Source: Zoroaster sp. YZ-2022
Lineage: Eukaryota; Echinodermata; Asteroidea; Forcipulatida; Zoroasteridae
Assembly (NCBI GenBank): GCA_029582265.1
Contig: CM055828.1
Location: 5,873,402-5,937,401 of the forward strand
Direction: 5' to 3'
DNA: 64,000 nucleotides
Position numbers and translations under genes: made by a program. The number at the start of each line of letters is the position of its first letter. Position 1 is the stretch's first letter. Below, in pieces: positions 33,627 through 45,184 of this stretch. The notes beneath the pieces were generated by a model, which saw only the letters and a program-made list of their open reading frames with translations, did not search any database and was not told the DNA's origin.

Positions 33627-34668
33627 CCCCTCCCTCTTCCCCTTCCATGCCTCTCCCTCCCAGCCCCCTCCCCTCCCTCTTCCCCTCCCTCTTCCCCTCC
33701 CTCTTCCCCTCCCTCTTCCCCTCCCATGCCCCTTCGCTCTTTCCCTCCCATGCCCCTTCGCTCTTTCCCTCCCAGCCCCCCTCCCTCTTCCCCTTCCATA
33801 CCCCTTCCCTCTTCCCCTTCCATGCCCTCTTACCTCCCAATCCCCCTCCCTCCCAATCCCCCTCCCTCTTCCCCTCCCATGCCCCCTCCCATGCCCCCTC
33901 CCTCTTCCACTCCCTCTTCCACTCCCAGCCCCCTCCCTCTTCCCCTCCCAGCCCCCTCCCTCTTCCCCTCCCAGTCCCCTCCCTCTTCCCCTCCCATGCC
34001 CCTCCCTCTTCCCCTCCCTCTTCCCCTCCCAGCCCCCTCCCTCTTTCCCTCCCAGTCCCCTCCCTCTTCCCCTCCCATGCCCCTCCCTCTTCCCCTCCCA
34101 CGCCCCTTCCCTCTTTCCCTCCCACTCCCCCTTCCTCTTGTCCTCCCATTCCCCCTCCCTCTTCCCCTCCCATTCCCCTTCCCTCTTTCCCTCCCATGCC
34201 CCTCCCTCTTCCCCTCCCACGCCCCCTTCCCTCTTTCCCTCCCCTCTTTCCCTCCCACTCCCCCTTCCTCTTGTCCTCCCATCCCCCTCCTCTTCCCTCC
34301 ATTCCCTCCCTCTTTCCTCCCACGCCCCTTCCCTCTTTCCTTCCTCTTTCCTCCCTCTTCCCTCCCACTCCCCCTTCCTCTTGTCCTCCCATTCGCCTTC
34401 CCTCTTTCCCTCCCATTCCCTCCCTCCCAGCCCCTCCTCTTCCTCCCTCTCCCTCCTCTTCCCTCCCTCCCCTCCCTCTCCCCCTCCCACTCCTCCCACT
34501 CTCATGCCCCCTCCCTCTTCTCCTCCCACTCCCAGCCCCCCTCCCTCTTCTCCTCCCACTCCTATGCCCTTTCCCTTCCATGCCCTCTCCCTCTTCCCCT
34601 TCCATGACCCCCTCCCTCTTACCTTCCCATGCCTCCTTCCCTCTTCCCCTCCCATGCCCCCATCCCTA
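33627..34668 (+). repeat. Polypyrimidine minisatellite, about 1.04 kb
   Basis: Almost pure C/T on this strand, built from variants of CCTCCCTCTTCCCCTCCC with interspersed ATGCC, CAGCC, CACTCC and CAATCC linkers, in higher-order units of roughly 30-45 bp. Segments of 100 bp or more recur (for example around TTCCTCTTGTCCTCCCAT at about 34130, 34262 and 34374). Long open frames of 328-370 codons run in several frames on both strands because stop codons are compositionally excluded; they encode only P/S/L-rich or G/E/R-rich repeats and are not genes. Mirror-symmetric stretches could form triplex DNA (inference). Confidence 0.95.
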
Positions 34669-35627
34669 CATGTAGCTATCAATCCGATTCAGTTTCAATT
34701 GGCCAAATCAGCAGGCTCTGTCAATCAAAATGTAACATTTCTTAATATAAAATCTCAAATTGTATTGCTGTAGTTTTTAATCTTTTTGTAGTGTGTACAT
34801 GTGTTTTTAAACAAACCGATTTTGATGGGTAAAGAGGTGTGTTGTATTTGTGTTTGAATCCAATCAGATCTTGTTATCATGATTATTAAACCAGTCAGAT
34901 TTGTTGAAAGTGTGTGTGTATACAGCTATAACATATGCGCATAATTTGACACTATTATTTCTGACACGCTTGATAAGCATATCTTTTTGTACATGTTTTA
35001 TATAAACACACGTTGGATTTGTCGGCAGCCACCTGTGTTTTGAATACACATTTGCAAAATGTTTCTGGAATTTTGTGTGTGCCCCCCTTTTTTTTGTCAG
35101 TGTGCCCCGCCCCCTTGTGCCATTTCTTTTGCCATCTCCTTATATCTACCCAGCTGTCACTGAGCATTTCACCATGAACTAAAAAGTTCTCTAGACCTCA
35201 AGTGCTCCACCCTACAGCAGAAATTCTCTCCCATTTCCATGTTGACTCTTGGCCCGATTGTACTGGCTTAAACTCTGACCCCTCTCCCCCATCTCCTGGC
35301 CATCTGTGTCCTGGTGGAAACAGCTGTGAAAACCAAGGAAGTCCCAATAGAGGCCTCTGGCATTGCATTCCAGTCCAACAAGATAAAAGATCGAAGAAGA
35401 TGCCAAAATTCTTAAGATGGCTTTATGTGTTTCTGAAATTGGTCATGGCGTTAAGTTGGCAAGTAGGCAGGTCCGTGCTTTGGAAGTAAACAAATTATGT
35501 ATGTGTGCCACACAAATTATGAGGATGTCATCTATATTATTGTAATGTTTGTTTGTTTAATGCTCATTCTCAGTTTCAAAGGTGTTTTCGAGTCATTATA
35601 CAAAATCTTGCAAACATTCACTTTTGT
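34669..35627. other. Non-coding stretch, nothing recognised
   Basis: Opposed open frames at 35202-35489 and 35212-35406 have no recognisable domain. Confidence 0.45.
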
Positions 35628-35631
35628 TTAA

Positions 35632-35849
35632 ATGGGCAATATCATCACGATCAACAGGGCATGGAATCGGAGTGCAAGTTTCAGATCAACTCAGTGACTG
35701 AAACGAATATCCCACATGATAAGGTCATATTACCGTTGCCGCTGCATAAATGAGTCAGTAATTTTCAGTCACTGTGTTCATCTTAAACATCTTAAACCGA
35801 TTCCATGCCCTGTTGGAAGTCTGCTCTGATCGTGATGACACTGTACCCT
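35632..35849 (+). mobile_element. Family B MITE
   Basis: TTAA at 35628-35631 and 35850-35853. The left end TGGGCAATATCATCACGATC has a decayed first base. AACAGGGCATGGAATCGG pairs with CCGATTCCATGCCCTGTT near the right end. The TCTTAAAC word is duplicated near the right end. Non-coding; an overlapping 87-codon frame starts inside it. Confidence 0.85.
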
Positions 35850-35853
35850 TTAA

Positions 35854-36336
35854 GGGAAATCTGCTTTTAGACAAAATGAGTTTAATAAATGACATGGTTG
35901 GGGAAATGGTATTATTATCCAAACAAAACAAGAAGTTCCCAGGTTATAGGTTTTGCAGCAAACGGGAAGGCTCAGGTATGAAAATATACAGCGCCATAAA
36001 CAACAGGTGTGAGGGGACCCATTCCTGTTCCTCTTGAGAGACACATTGTGATGTAATGTGATCTTGGAACCCGGGTACTGGTGATGTGATCGATGGAGTA
36101 ACAGTAGACAAGTTCAAGTGGTCGCCGCTTCACATTTCTTAATACCTCTCATGGTGTTGATTCATTCAATATCGTACAGGGTGTTCACCAGCGTATAATC
36201 CTGGATTTGGGAAAAAAGGCGTCCACTTTTGTTATCTTTAGAAAAAAAACAGGGTGTCCAAAGGTTTAACATACAATGCATAGTGTTGTTACAAATAAAA
36301 CAGGGTGTCCATTTACCGAGTAGGACATCCGAAAGA
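35854..36336. other. Non-coding stretch
   Basis: CAGGGTGT(T/C)C recurs three times between 36178 and 36312, two of them followed by similar flanks, suggesting a small degenerate repeat. Confidence 0.4.
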
Positions 36337-36495
36337 CGCTAAGCAGAGAATTTTGCTGAGCAAATATTTTTGCTAAGCAACATAAAACAGACTACCGGCC
36401 AAAATGCATACATTTGGTATAAAAGTTTGGCTGGTAACCAAAGAAATCTGCTAAGCAATTTTATCTGCTCTGCAGCTCTATGAAACTGGCTAATA
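36337..36495 (-). mobile_element. Family C MITE, ends eroded
   Basis: GCTAAGCAGAGAATTTTGCT at the left and TTGGCTGGTAACCAAAGAAA then CAGCTCTATGAAACTGGC at the right match the inverted form of the family. The GGGGCC termini are mutated. Confidence 0.75.
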
Positions 36496-36541
36496 CTATG
36501 TGTCATAAAAAATGCACTCTATTTTTTTGGGTTATATTTGA

Positions 36542-36783
36542 AGGGACAATATTGTCACAATCAACAGGGCATGGAATCAGAGGGCTAGTTTTAAATTAAC
36601 TCAATGACTGAAAATAATCCCCCACATGATGAGGTCATATTACCATTGCTGCTGCATAAATGAGCCAAATTTTCAGTCACTGTGTTCATCTTAAACTAGG
36701 ACACTGATTCCATGCCCTGTTGAACCACATTCCTTCCTCCATGGTTGAACGTCTGCTCTGATCGTGATGATATTATTGCCACT
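36542..36783 (+). mobile_element. Family B MITE with small insertion
   Basis: The left end AGGGACAATATTGTCACAAT follows TTGA (a one-base variant of TTAA). The core is as in other copies. About 28 bp (ACCACATTCCTTCCTCC and flank) are inserted between CCCTGTTGAA and CGTCTGCTCTG near the right end, which itself is decayed (ATTATTGCCAC). Confidence 0.8.
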
Positions 36784-36905
36784 TCAATTCATAACCTACA
36801 ACATTATTTTCCATTGTACATTCCAAACAATCGACAATATTAATTATTTGCCATACATACCATACTTGTATATTTGTCTAGGAAATCATTGAACCCCGTA
36901 CCCTG

Positions 36906-37035
36906 AACCCGCCCCTCCACCCGCCCCTCCACCCGCCCCTCCACCCGCCCCTCCACCCGCCCCTCCACCCGCCCCTCCACCCGCCCCTCCACCCGCCCCT
37001 CCCCCTCCACCCGCCCCTCCACCCGCCCCTCCACC
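36906..37035 (+). repeat. 12-bp minisatellite (CCACCCGCCCCT)n, about 11 copies
   Basis: A regular 12-bp unit with one variant unit (CCCCTCCCCCTCCA) near 37002. Since 12 is divisible by three, the minus strand reads as a VEGR repeat in one frame and GGGA in another; neither is supported as protein. Confidence 0.95.
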
Positions 37036-37275
37036 GAAGACAAATCTTTCTACTACACTGGTAAGCACTTGAGCAAAGAATCTAGGATCTCTGCCAAGTG
37101 GATAATTTCACCATTTGAATTAAAAATGTGCCAACTTTTGAGCATTGAATTTGTGAAGGAACAACACACTTATTTGAGTGGCCCGGGTGTAGAGATCAAG
37201 TGTTCCTGCTCTCGCCCAATCACAGGGCAGAGCAGTGTGACAAGCACAGTACACTATCTATTAGGCACTACTAGT

Positions 37276-37301
37276 ATGTGTGTGTGTGTGTGTGTGTGTG
37301 C
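37276..37301 (+). repeat. (TG)n microsatellite
   Basis: About 12 TG dinucleotides. Confidence 0.95.
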
Positions 37302-39459
37302 AACGTAATCAGTCAGTGAAGCAATGCTCTGTCATGTATCACTCATGACTTAATAATTCTGAGTAAACCCACTGTGGCTTAAATGTGGAACATTCATGTT
37401 GGAGGTGACATACTTGAATCTTTACTTTCCCCACTGATTAGTCTTCTGGTGTTTTCTGCACATTTTCTTCCTGTAGGTTGTTAAATCTTTGAGAGAGGTT
37501 TTTTTTTTTTACTCTGCGCTGTGGCCATATCTGTGGGAGAGACGCGTCACATTGTAAGTATATTTCATTCAAGTTCCTAACTGTTTTTTTTGTTTCTGTT
37601 TGTTCATACTTCATGTGAGACCCTTCTTTTTTATAAAGACTTGTTTGAGTGTGTGTAGGAGGTCCAGGGGTTAATTGTGTGTACATTATCCATTCCACTC
37701 TAGTTGATGGACAAAGTGTAAGCTTCACCATACATACCTGCCTGCTCACCAAATCTTGAACTTCAACATTTTGACTGGGACTTTTAAAAATTTAACATCA
37801 TTTCAACAGAATTTGTCTGTTACTCCAAAGTTGTGACCTTGTTGTATCATGTCCTGTGTGTAGGAGGTATGTATGATTAATCGTGTCTATATTAATCCAG
37901 TCCACTGAGGTTGGTTATCTCATGCTACTTATAATGTACCTGCCCAACAAATCTTTAAAAAAACAAAACATTGTTCCTTCAGAATTGACTCATCGCTGCA
38001 AAGTTGTATGAAAGCAACCGATGCTTAATTCCTCTGCTTATGATTAGTAGCACAAAAATAAAGGGGAAATTTGTTAAGGACATGGCTAATATAGGCACGC
38101 GTGCAACTCTTCCGTGGATTGCCAAATCCTCACACCTCCCATTTCCTCCCCACGCCGCCCCCTTCAAACAACCAGGTCTTCAAACATGCTCTTGCAGAAT
38201 ACCGAGCATATTTCCCATTGCTCTCCTACACCATTATGCCGTGTGGACTGCAAAGTCTGAACCTGAAAATGTTTTTTTCTTTTTTTTTCTTTTGATATTT
38301 GAATGCCTGTAAATGTGGAGTGAGTATCGCATGTCAATGTTGCAGGTCCCCTGCTGATGGACAACGCTAGCCTGGCACATAGTTCTAAAAATAAACACAT
38401 AAAAGATTTGCCAAATAATGGCTATTGGCCTTACGTTTCGAACCTAGCAGGTTCTTTCTCAAAAGCAAAAATGTTATTACAGAGTTATTATAGAACCGAA
38501 ACTTGAGGCAAAACTTATTGGCTTTATCCATTTCCAAATTATGCCGCCTCATATTCTGCTTCCAACCCATTATGTAGTCATGAATTGATCAACAATTTAT
38601 ATTGTTTTTGACCAAAAAAACCCCCAAAAAACACCCCACAATTGATGAGTCAAATTTTGTATGATGTGACACATAACACGCTTGTTAACTGCGGAAGACT
38701 GAGCCCCAAAGGTCAAACGGTGATGGATACAAACTATACAGTGGTCTATGACAGGTACCGTCAAATCGTCTACTTTGAGGTTTTATCAACAGTGCAGCAT
38801 CTCTACTTTGGTATTTTATGTAAGGCACTATCTCAAATCTACTTCATCAGAAACTGTTACAATACTCGATGTTATGTCGAGCATGTGTATTAAGAATGTC
38901 TTGTTCCTGCCCGCACCCTTTACATTGCAACACAGTACGACTATACTCCCTTAAGAGAGGAATATACTTACACTGGAAGACTAAGACTAAGACCACTCCA
39001 CATGTCAACTCATACTGCTGGTGCCTTCCTTGAAATCACTGTGGTATTGTCAAGGACACTCAGTTTAAAAGTCATGCAACAGGTCCGTCTCACCCAGCAT
39101 GCCACATGTAAAAAGGATAGTCACGCCACCCACTTTTTTATCACGCTCTCTACTTGTTGTGTCATGCCAAATTACAAAACGTGTATTAGCCCCCCCCCCC
39201 CCCCCACCGCACTTTTAAGATGTTAATTCTTTTTTATAAAGAAGAACCATTTTTTGTTGAAAGAAAATCAAACCCAAACCCCTTCAATCATTAGGCAATT
39301 TTTGGAGGCAATCTGATGCCATTTTTCAACATCTTGATTTCTGGGTCCGCCCATGGCCCACACACTTTTCACTGTCTCCTGACATCCTCTGTCTCTATAT
39401 ATACTCACACACAAGGAAAGGGAGTGTCTTATCTTTGATCTTAAATCAACTTCTGTATC
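37302..39459. other. Non-coding stretch with C16 run
   Basis: A run of about 16 Cs lies at 39190-39205. At 38425-38475 the block CCTTACGTTTCGAACCTAGC and AGGTTCTTTCTCAAAAGC is present; its inverse is at about 50666-50716, marking a dispersed repeat. No exon is supported. Confidence 0.5.
38425..38475 (-). repeat. Dispersed block (family J), copy 1
   Basis: Read on the minus strand: TTTTGAGAAAGAACCTGCTA then GGTTCGAAACGTAAGGCC. The plus-strand copy at 50666-50716 has TTTGAGAAAAAGAACCTGCT then GGTTTGAAACGTTAAGGCC. The origin is unknown; such AAxGAACCTGCTAGGTTCGAAACGT blocks may be parts of retroelements (weak inference). Confidence 0.6.
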
Positions 39460-39699
39460 CTTCCAAGTTTCCACTGCATTAACTTCATCAATGTTACTGT
39501 GTAGTTCCAAGTCAATCAGGCACATTAAAGTTTATTTGGGTTGTTTTGTTTCATGCTCTGGCCTTGACTTAAAACATCAAGTGAAGTCAGGTACGTAAAT
39601 GTTTAATTTTGGTTTTGCCCTCATGTTCCGATTGCCCAACTTCTGAAACAGGGTCAAGGATCGTTAGAAGTACAGACTTTGTAAATTACTATGGACGTG

Positions 39700-39815
39700 T
39701 CCGAATTAAGCATTTTTGGCTACTGCTTAATGGCTGCAGCAGCAATGCTGAAGTATAGGAAGAAACAGTGATCTAGTCATAGCCACAGCCAAAGCTGTCT
39801 TTTCGCAAACGGCCT
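39700..39815 (+). repeat. Family F fragment, inserted in copy 1
   Basis: AAGCATTTTTGGCTACTGC, GGCTGCAGCAGCAATGCTG and AGGAAGAAACAGTGATCTAG match 17091-17212. It is absent from the duplicate at 40.7 kb. Possible short inverted ends (GTGTCC...GAACAC) are visible but not convincing. Confidence 0.65.
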
Positions 39816-39841
39816 ATGAACACGGTGGATCGCCAATCGCC

Positions 39842-40031
39842 GATCAAAGCTGACTTTCAGCAGGGCATGGAATTGGTGTCCTTATTTAAGATTAACACAG
39901 TGACTGAAAATTACTGGCTCCTTTGTGCAGCAGCAACGGTAATAGGACCTTATCGTGTGGGGTATTATTTTCAGTCATCTAAAACGAGCACTCTGATTCC
40001 ATGCCCGGTTGATCGTGACGATATTGTCCCT
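39842..40031 (-). mobile_element. Family B MITE, inverted, left end lost
   Basis: CAGCAGGGCATGGAATTGGT at the left and TTGATCGTGACGATATTGTC + CCT at the right, followed by TTAA (40032-40035). The first ~10 bp of the left terminus are missing. The core is the reverse complement of the other copies (CAGCAACGGTAATAGGACCT). Confidence 0.8.
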
Positions 40032-40559
40032 TTAATTCTCATCATCGACCAATGAGAGTGAGTTTTCCGGGTCACTTGTCTGTAATATGACGGATATTTG
40101 GGTGGATGGAACAGTGCACGGCCATTAATTGGTTATTGATAATTTTTGGTGACAATCAGCGACAGCCATCTTCGTCTGTGCGAAAAGCTTGCTAACTGTT
40201 GACATACATTTTCTCTATTTGACTAAGGATATTACTGAGTTGGAAATAAAACTGGGTGCTATTTCTAGGAGGGCAACTAAATATAGATTTTGGGCAACCA
40301 GATTTTATTTACAACCGTCCTGCCCAAAGGGCTATTGCATTTAAACAATACATATTGATCACCTGACCTGTAATCTAAATTAGCCCCACCCATTTCACAA
40401 AGTTATGCTTTCTCCCGTCAGGCTTCCACCCAATTTTGAAGTCACTTTTGACTTGATCCACAAGTTATATTCCTTTTTTTTGTCCTATTTAACAAAATCA
40501 GTGGTTCTGCTATCACGGCCAGGGGTGTGTGCATTTTTCTGGGATCTTGCATCAACCTT

Positions 40560-40842
40560 TGCATTCCTTCAAGTTTCCAGTGCATGACCTTAATTTATCA
40601 TTGTGTCCAATCAGTGGGGCACATTCATGTTTATTTAGGTTACCCTGGTGCTGTCCAAGGACTTGCCCAACATTCCAAACTACTGGAACAGGGTCAAGGA
40701 TCGTTAGGAACAACAGACTCTCAAAATTACTGGGAACATGATGAACAGATGGATCGACAAGTCTCATCATCGACCATTGGGATTGAGTCATCTGGGTCAC
40801 GTGTCTATCCACTGACAGCCATTGGGTGGATGGAACCACGGA
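40560..40842 (+). repeat. Local duplication, copy 2
   Basis: Partner of 39460-40125 without its insertions (AACATTCCAAACTACTGGAA, GGGAACATGATGAACAGATG). It therefore preserves the pre-insertion arrangement. Open frames of 70-113 codons here have no recognisable domain. Confidence 0.8.
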
Positions 40843-42201
40843 CTTCTTACCAGTTACAAATTACATGATCGTAGTTACTACAATCGTAGAATCTACTAGC
40901 TGGAGACAATCCAGTTTTGTAAAAAAAAAATTAAATATGGGCTCACCTGCCTCCGTCCTCCTTATTTAGGATGTAATTTTTCATTTTGAACTTTTTCTTT
41001 TTTGCAAGAATAAAAGAGGCAAAAATTATCAAGCGGACTCCTCGGAACTTTAAGGCCCAAATATGATGCCCAAAAGGTTGCTCGCCCCTTGGTACTTTGT
41101 TTAGGGCTGTGTTCCTTGTAGGATGGACAAACACCCCGCCCTCCCCCTAATGGTCAAACCCTGTCTACACCACTGCCTAAGGGCTTTGTTATTGCAGGGT
41201 TATTGCCAGGCAGCCGATAATGTTGTCGATATATTATTATTATTGCTCACCCGAGTCAAATTCCTTGACAGCAGTTTCTTTTGATAATATTTGGTCGGGT
41301 AACAAAGGAAGTCTGCAAATAAACCCCAGGATGGTTACTGATATCAGCGGTACTCACTGCGGTAGGCTAAAAGCCACTTAATACTTCAACTTGACAATTC
41401 ATGTTTCACCCAAAACTCGTTAACCCTTAGTTTTTCAGAAGGTGTCGTTGTTACCAAAGGTTATACCGATTGGGGCCTTTTGGTATCCTCATTGAGAGAC
41501 ATGGTTCTGAATTTCCAATCGTGATAAAAGTATCTCCCAATCAGGATGGTTTAGTTGACATTGACCTTGGAGCATTGGTATTCACTTTATGCACAATGTA
41601 ACCCTCTAGCTGTGAAAATCCACTCAGTCTCTGAGTTCAGTGCATTTTTCGATGCCATTTTGTGGTCCATTATATCAAATGGATACTACAATATCAATGC
41701 AGTTCTGTCAATTCTACGATTATATAACTTGGGTATTATCTGTATACCATCCTCTCGCCCAACTCCATCCACATATCAGACCCTTTTTTTTACACTGTGG
41801 AACACCTTGCTGGATGGATTTACAGACATTTTTACCAAAAGTGTACTCTGGATTTAAACTGCCGCCCCCATAGCCTTGTGATTATATCACTTTTCAAGGC
41901 GGCCTGTTCCAAAGAGAAACCATGTTACTGGATGCAGGTTTCTGTCTGCATATCAGGTACATTATTAGGCTGGGTGCAACCCTGCTGATTTCAAGGACCC
42001 TGCTGAAATATCCCATCTACATGTATGTAGTGTAAGGCATATTATGTTTGCTTGTTATAATTTATGTATCAGATGTTAATGTAATCAGACTGAACTGAGC
42101 CACCTATACCCTATACTAGCCTGCAGGTTGTGTTGCTTTAACTTTAGAGGTCAGACAGGACTTTCATTCATGTCTTTACTGTTGTACAAGTATTAGGAGA
42201 G
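40843..42201. other. Non-coding stretch
   Basis: A family H copy at 41471-41570 is the only recognised repeat. Two overlapping open frames (41555-41857, 41640-41873) have no recognisable domain. Confidence 0.45.
41471..41570 (+). repeat. Family H copy 3
   Basis: TTGGTATCCTCATTGAGAGA, ATCGTGATAAAAGTATCTCC and GGATGGTTTAGTTGACATT match the copies at 2913 and 32371. Confidence 0.65.
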
Positions 42202-42205
42202 TTAA

Positions 42206-42880
42206 CCCTCCTGCTATTGCTGCACTTTAGTGGCAAGTACATGTAGCTATAGAGGTCAAAATCAGTCAACTGCCTGTTGTCGTTTTGACCACCCTGAACA
42301 ATACCAGACAATGCTTTTACCAGTCAAAAACGGTCGACTCATTTTGACCTGTAAATGTACTTACTACACATAAGGTTTGACAGTGTTTGACTTTAAACTA
42401 GATTAATTGATTGATTATGTTTGTTTAGTTTGGAGATGTTGCTTTTAATGCTTGTTCATGTTTAAGCTTGGTTTTGGTTTTTGCTTATATAGTATTCTTA
42501 TTTAATTAGTACAATCTATGATTTTATTATTTATATACTTTACTTTAAAGCTTTATTTAACTATTTATTTCACTTTATTTAATTTTGTTATAATTATAAT
42601 TAAAACTTTATTTTATATTTATTGCTTCTTATATTCTGTGTATCCATTCAACTTGGAGAACCCCTAGACAGAAACAATGTTTCTTTTGGGTAATCCTTCG
42701 GGAATTGAATGGTATTGTGTTACGTTTTTGTACGTAAAGCATTCGTTTTATGTATTCCTTGTAATGTTGGTCATCTATGTATTTGTTGATATATACCGAG
42801 AAATAAAATAGAAATAGAAATAGAAATACTATAAGTATATCAACATTTGGACTGATTTTGACCCTTGTAGTAGTAGGAGA
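42206..42880 (+). mobile_element. Family D MITE, split by a retroelement
   Basis: TTAA at 42202-42205 precedes CCCTCCTGCTATTGCTGC. The left part runs to about 42402 and the right part resumes at about 42829 (AAGTATATCAACATTTGG, ending TAGTAGTAGGAGAG). Compared with the complete copy at 18548-18854, the missing middle is only a few bases, so the intervening 426 bp is an insertion. The right TTAA is mutated (TACC). Confidence 0.85.
42403..42828 (+). mobile_element. LINE-like 3' end with (GAAATA)n tail, nested in family D
   Basis: AT-rich segment ending in CCGAGAAATAAAATAGAAAT and two or three GAAATA units. A short-repeat tail after an AATAAA-like end is typical of 5'-truncated non-LTR retrotransposons. 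No open frame. Boundaries come from alignment with the uninterrupted family D copy; the target duplication is not clear. Confidence 0.65.
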
Positions 42881-44448
42881 GTACCATTTTTAATAATGGT
42901 AGCACAACACTTGTACACTATACATTGGCCTATATATACATGTATATATTGGCATGCAGCTTGGCTTTAAAGGGGGGGGGGGGGGGTTAAGGAATAGAGG
43001 TTATTATTTAGCAGAGTAAACGTGGTCTTCATTTTGAGCAAGTCGACCGTAAACAAGGGGAGCGTTTTTCAAGAAGGAAAAGCTAGCAAAACAGCTGTCA
43101 CTGATGATGAGGTGTTCTGCGGCTAGTCACGTTTGATCATGTAGGGGACCCTCTTCATTCTCTGCAGGCTGTGATTGAGCTGAGGTTCGGTAAACTGTTG
43201 TCTGATTGGACCTTCTGGTTTAAAAGGAAAGTACATGCGAGTTCAAGATGTATCGCCCATGTTTTTAAATTTTTTTTGCTGGCAATTTCTGAAAGTTTTA
43301 CGTCAAAATAATTATTATATCCTACGTAGAAAGGAAAACAAAAATTTTTGTCTGAGAATAGGAGAATAGTGAATTGTTATTCTGTATGTCAGAATATCAA
43401 ACTGCCTACAAATTGCACGCTAGAATGAATACAAAGTTCATGTTTGCCAATCGATCCAAAATTTCTGAAATAAACTGGTAGAAAACAGTTATGCCAAGAT
43501 TTGTTTACCTTACCATTAAATTACCTCTGTAGCTGGTCATTGGCTTAACCCAGGTCACAGTCCTTCAATTCTAGCAGTTATAGAATCCGGGCCATCATAA
43601 GCCCTTGGGCATTTAAAATAGTTCATCAGCTGAAGAAATAGTAAATAATCTGGCTAACCTTGCCCGGAGTATTCAGTAACTGAAAAAAAATGTACTTCAA
43701 CACTGTGTCCACTTTTTATTTCTCTATGACAGTAGCCAAGCCTTGGAGAGATGACTTTTCACATGATACTTTTGTATTTATAACCATACTGGAAGGTGAC
43801 CAACACTCCTATTGCTTGTGTCAAGCATTTGATTCGTTAAACTAATACACCTGGTGTGATGAGACATGATATATCTTAGCTGGGATTTGTACTTGGCTCG
43901 AGGGGAGAACAACTCATCTGTACACATGTACCGTGAATTAACACAGATCTTGGAACTTGACCAAATTGCCGCATAACGACTTGCGCCACCCATGCATTCA
44001 AAAATCATGGGTTTGGCAAGAAATCTCATGCAAACCAAGTATGTTCTATGTTCACACCATCAATTAATTTTGAACTGAGAGTATGTCTTTGATAAATTAC
44101 ACTAGTGTTTATAGGCACACGAATGAATAAAAAAACATGTACTTATATGATATAGGCCTATATCATTATTTCTTGTATACACCAAGTATATTATTATTTT
44201 AATAAGTTTTTTGCAATTTAGCAAAATTAAAAAAGATTTCCTGAAATTATACGCCTATTTGATGTAAATTTACTCATGAATGTTTTTCACTACAATTATA
44301 ATTCAATTTTTTTTGCTCCTAATGGAGTGGTCAGTTTCACCTTAAAGGTGCTGTCCAAAATTGTCAACGTTTTTCAAGGTAGAGTACTGTCATTGGTGGA
44401 TCTGGGAGGGAGGGCACATGTCCCTTAATTTTTGTCATGCATGTTATT
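42881..44448. other. Non-coding stretch with G15 run
   Basis: A run of about 15 Gs lies at 42972-42986. An 86-codon minus frame at 43778-44038 has no recognisable domain. Confidence 0.45.
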
Positions 44449-44560
44449 AGGCCCAAAAAAGGTCTCTGGTTTCCGGTCTTGGCGCATGTCCCCTCAGACC
44501 TGCATGTTGGCATTTTTTGGCTATGAAACGATGTCCAATTGCAGCCAAATCATTTGTCTA
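44449..44560 (-). mobile_element. Family E MITE, single-ended fragment
   Basis: TAGGCCCAAAAAAGGTCTC, TGGTTTCCGGTC, CCCTCAGACCTGCATGTTGG and GCTATGAAACGATGTCCAAT match, inverted, the right half of the element at 19101-19512. The other end is absent. Confidence 0.75.
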
Positions 44561-45184
44561 GTCATACAAATAAAACAAAATGCATATGTTAAAAACAAGT
44601 TGAAGACGAAGTAATTTTAATTGACTGAAGTAACAAACTTCCAGCTAAATAAAAATTCAAAATATTTTCTAGTTACAAATCTTGCCAAAATAGGCAGGTA
44701 ATGCTCATGCAGACAGTATCTAAAAATCCTCAAAAAAAAAAATAAATAAAATAAATAAATAATATCATCCCAGGGTCCCTTAAGCAGGTACCAGAACCCC
44801 AATGCAGTGAGGGTTTTGGGTTGCGCACTCACAGGTTTATATCTGAAATAACGGCCAGATACTTGAAATTTTTCACCTGCTACATTAAATAGTCTGGAGA
44901 ACCCTCGTGCAATCTGTCTGAAGAGCTTTTTTTGGGGGGGGGGGGGGGAAACTGTATAGATACATGTCAAAAAATTTGATCTGGTTTTAGGTACAGCATT
45001 GGTATTGAGGTAATTCATTTCACATGTAGTTAGGAAATATACCGTAAAACTAACCCGTGAAGGTGCTCATGTTTTTTGAGAAAACAAAAAACTGTTACAT
45101 GCCCGAAGGGTAAAATTTTAATGTAAATCTCAGGATTGTATAATTCTTCCCTAGAAAATTCATTGTTTCTCGGTGCTGTCATGT
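44561..45184. other. Non-coding stretch with G15 run
   Basis: A G run at 44934-44948 and an (AAAT)n-like patch at about 44730-44762. A 133-codon minus frame at 44617-45018 spans both homopolymers and has no recognisable domain. Confidence 0.45.

Larger units (their letters stand above)
39460..40125 (+). repeat. Local duplication, copy 1, carrying two insertions
   Basis: Matches 40560-40842 in order: CAAGTTTCCACTGCAT, AACAGGGTCAAGGATCGTTA, CTCATCATCGACCA, GGGTCACTTGTCT and GGGTGGATGGAACAG. Copy 1 is more than twice as long because a family F fragment (about 39700-39815) and a family B element (39842-40031) lie inside it and not in copy 2. Confidence 0.8.

Noticed and set aside
33565..34682. 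Open frames of 328-370 codons on both strands
   Set aside because: They overlap one another in all frames across a polypyrimidine array and encode only low-complexity P/S/L or G/E/R/W sequence; stops are excluded by composition.
44617..45018. 133-codon minus-strand frame as an exon
   Set aside because: It crosses a G15 homopolymer and an AAAT-rich patch and has no recognisable domain.
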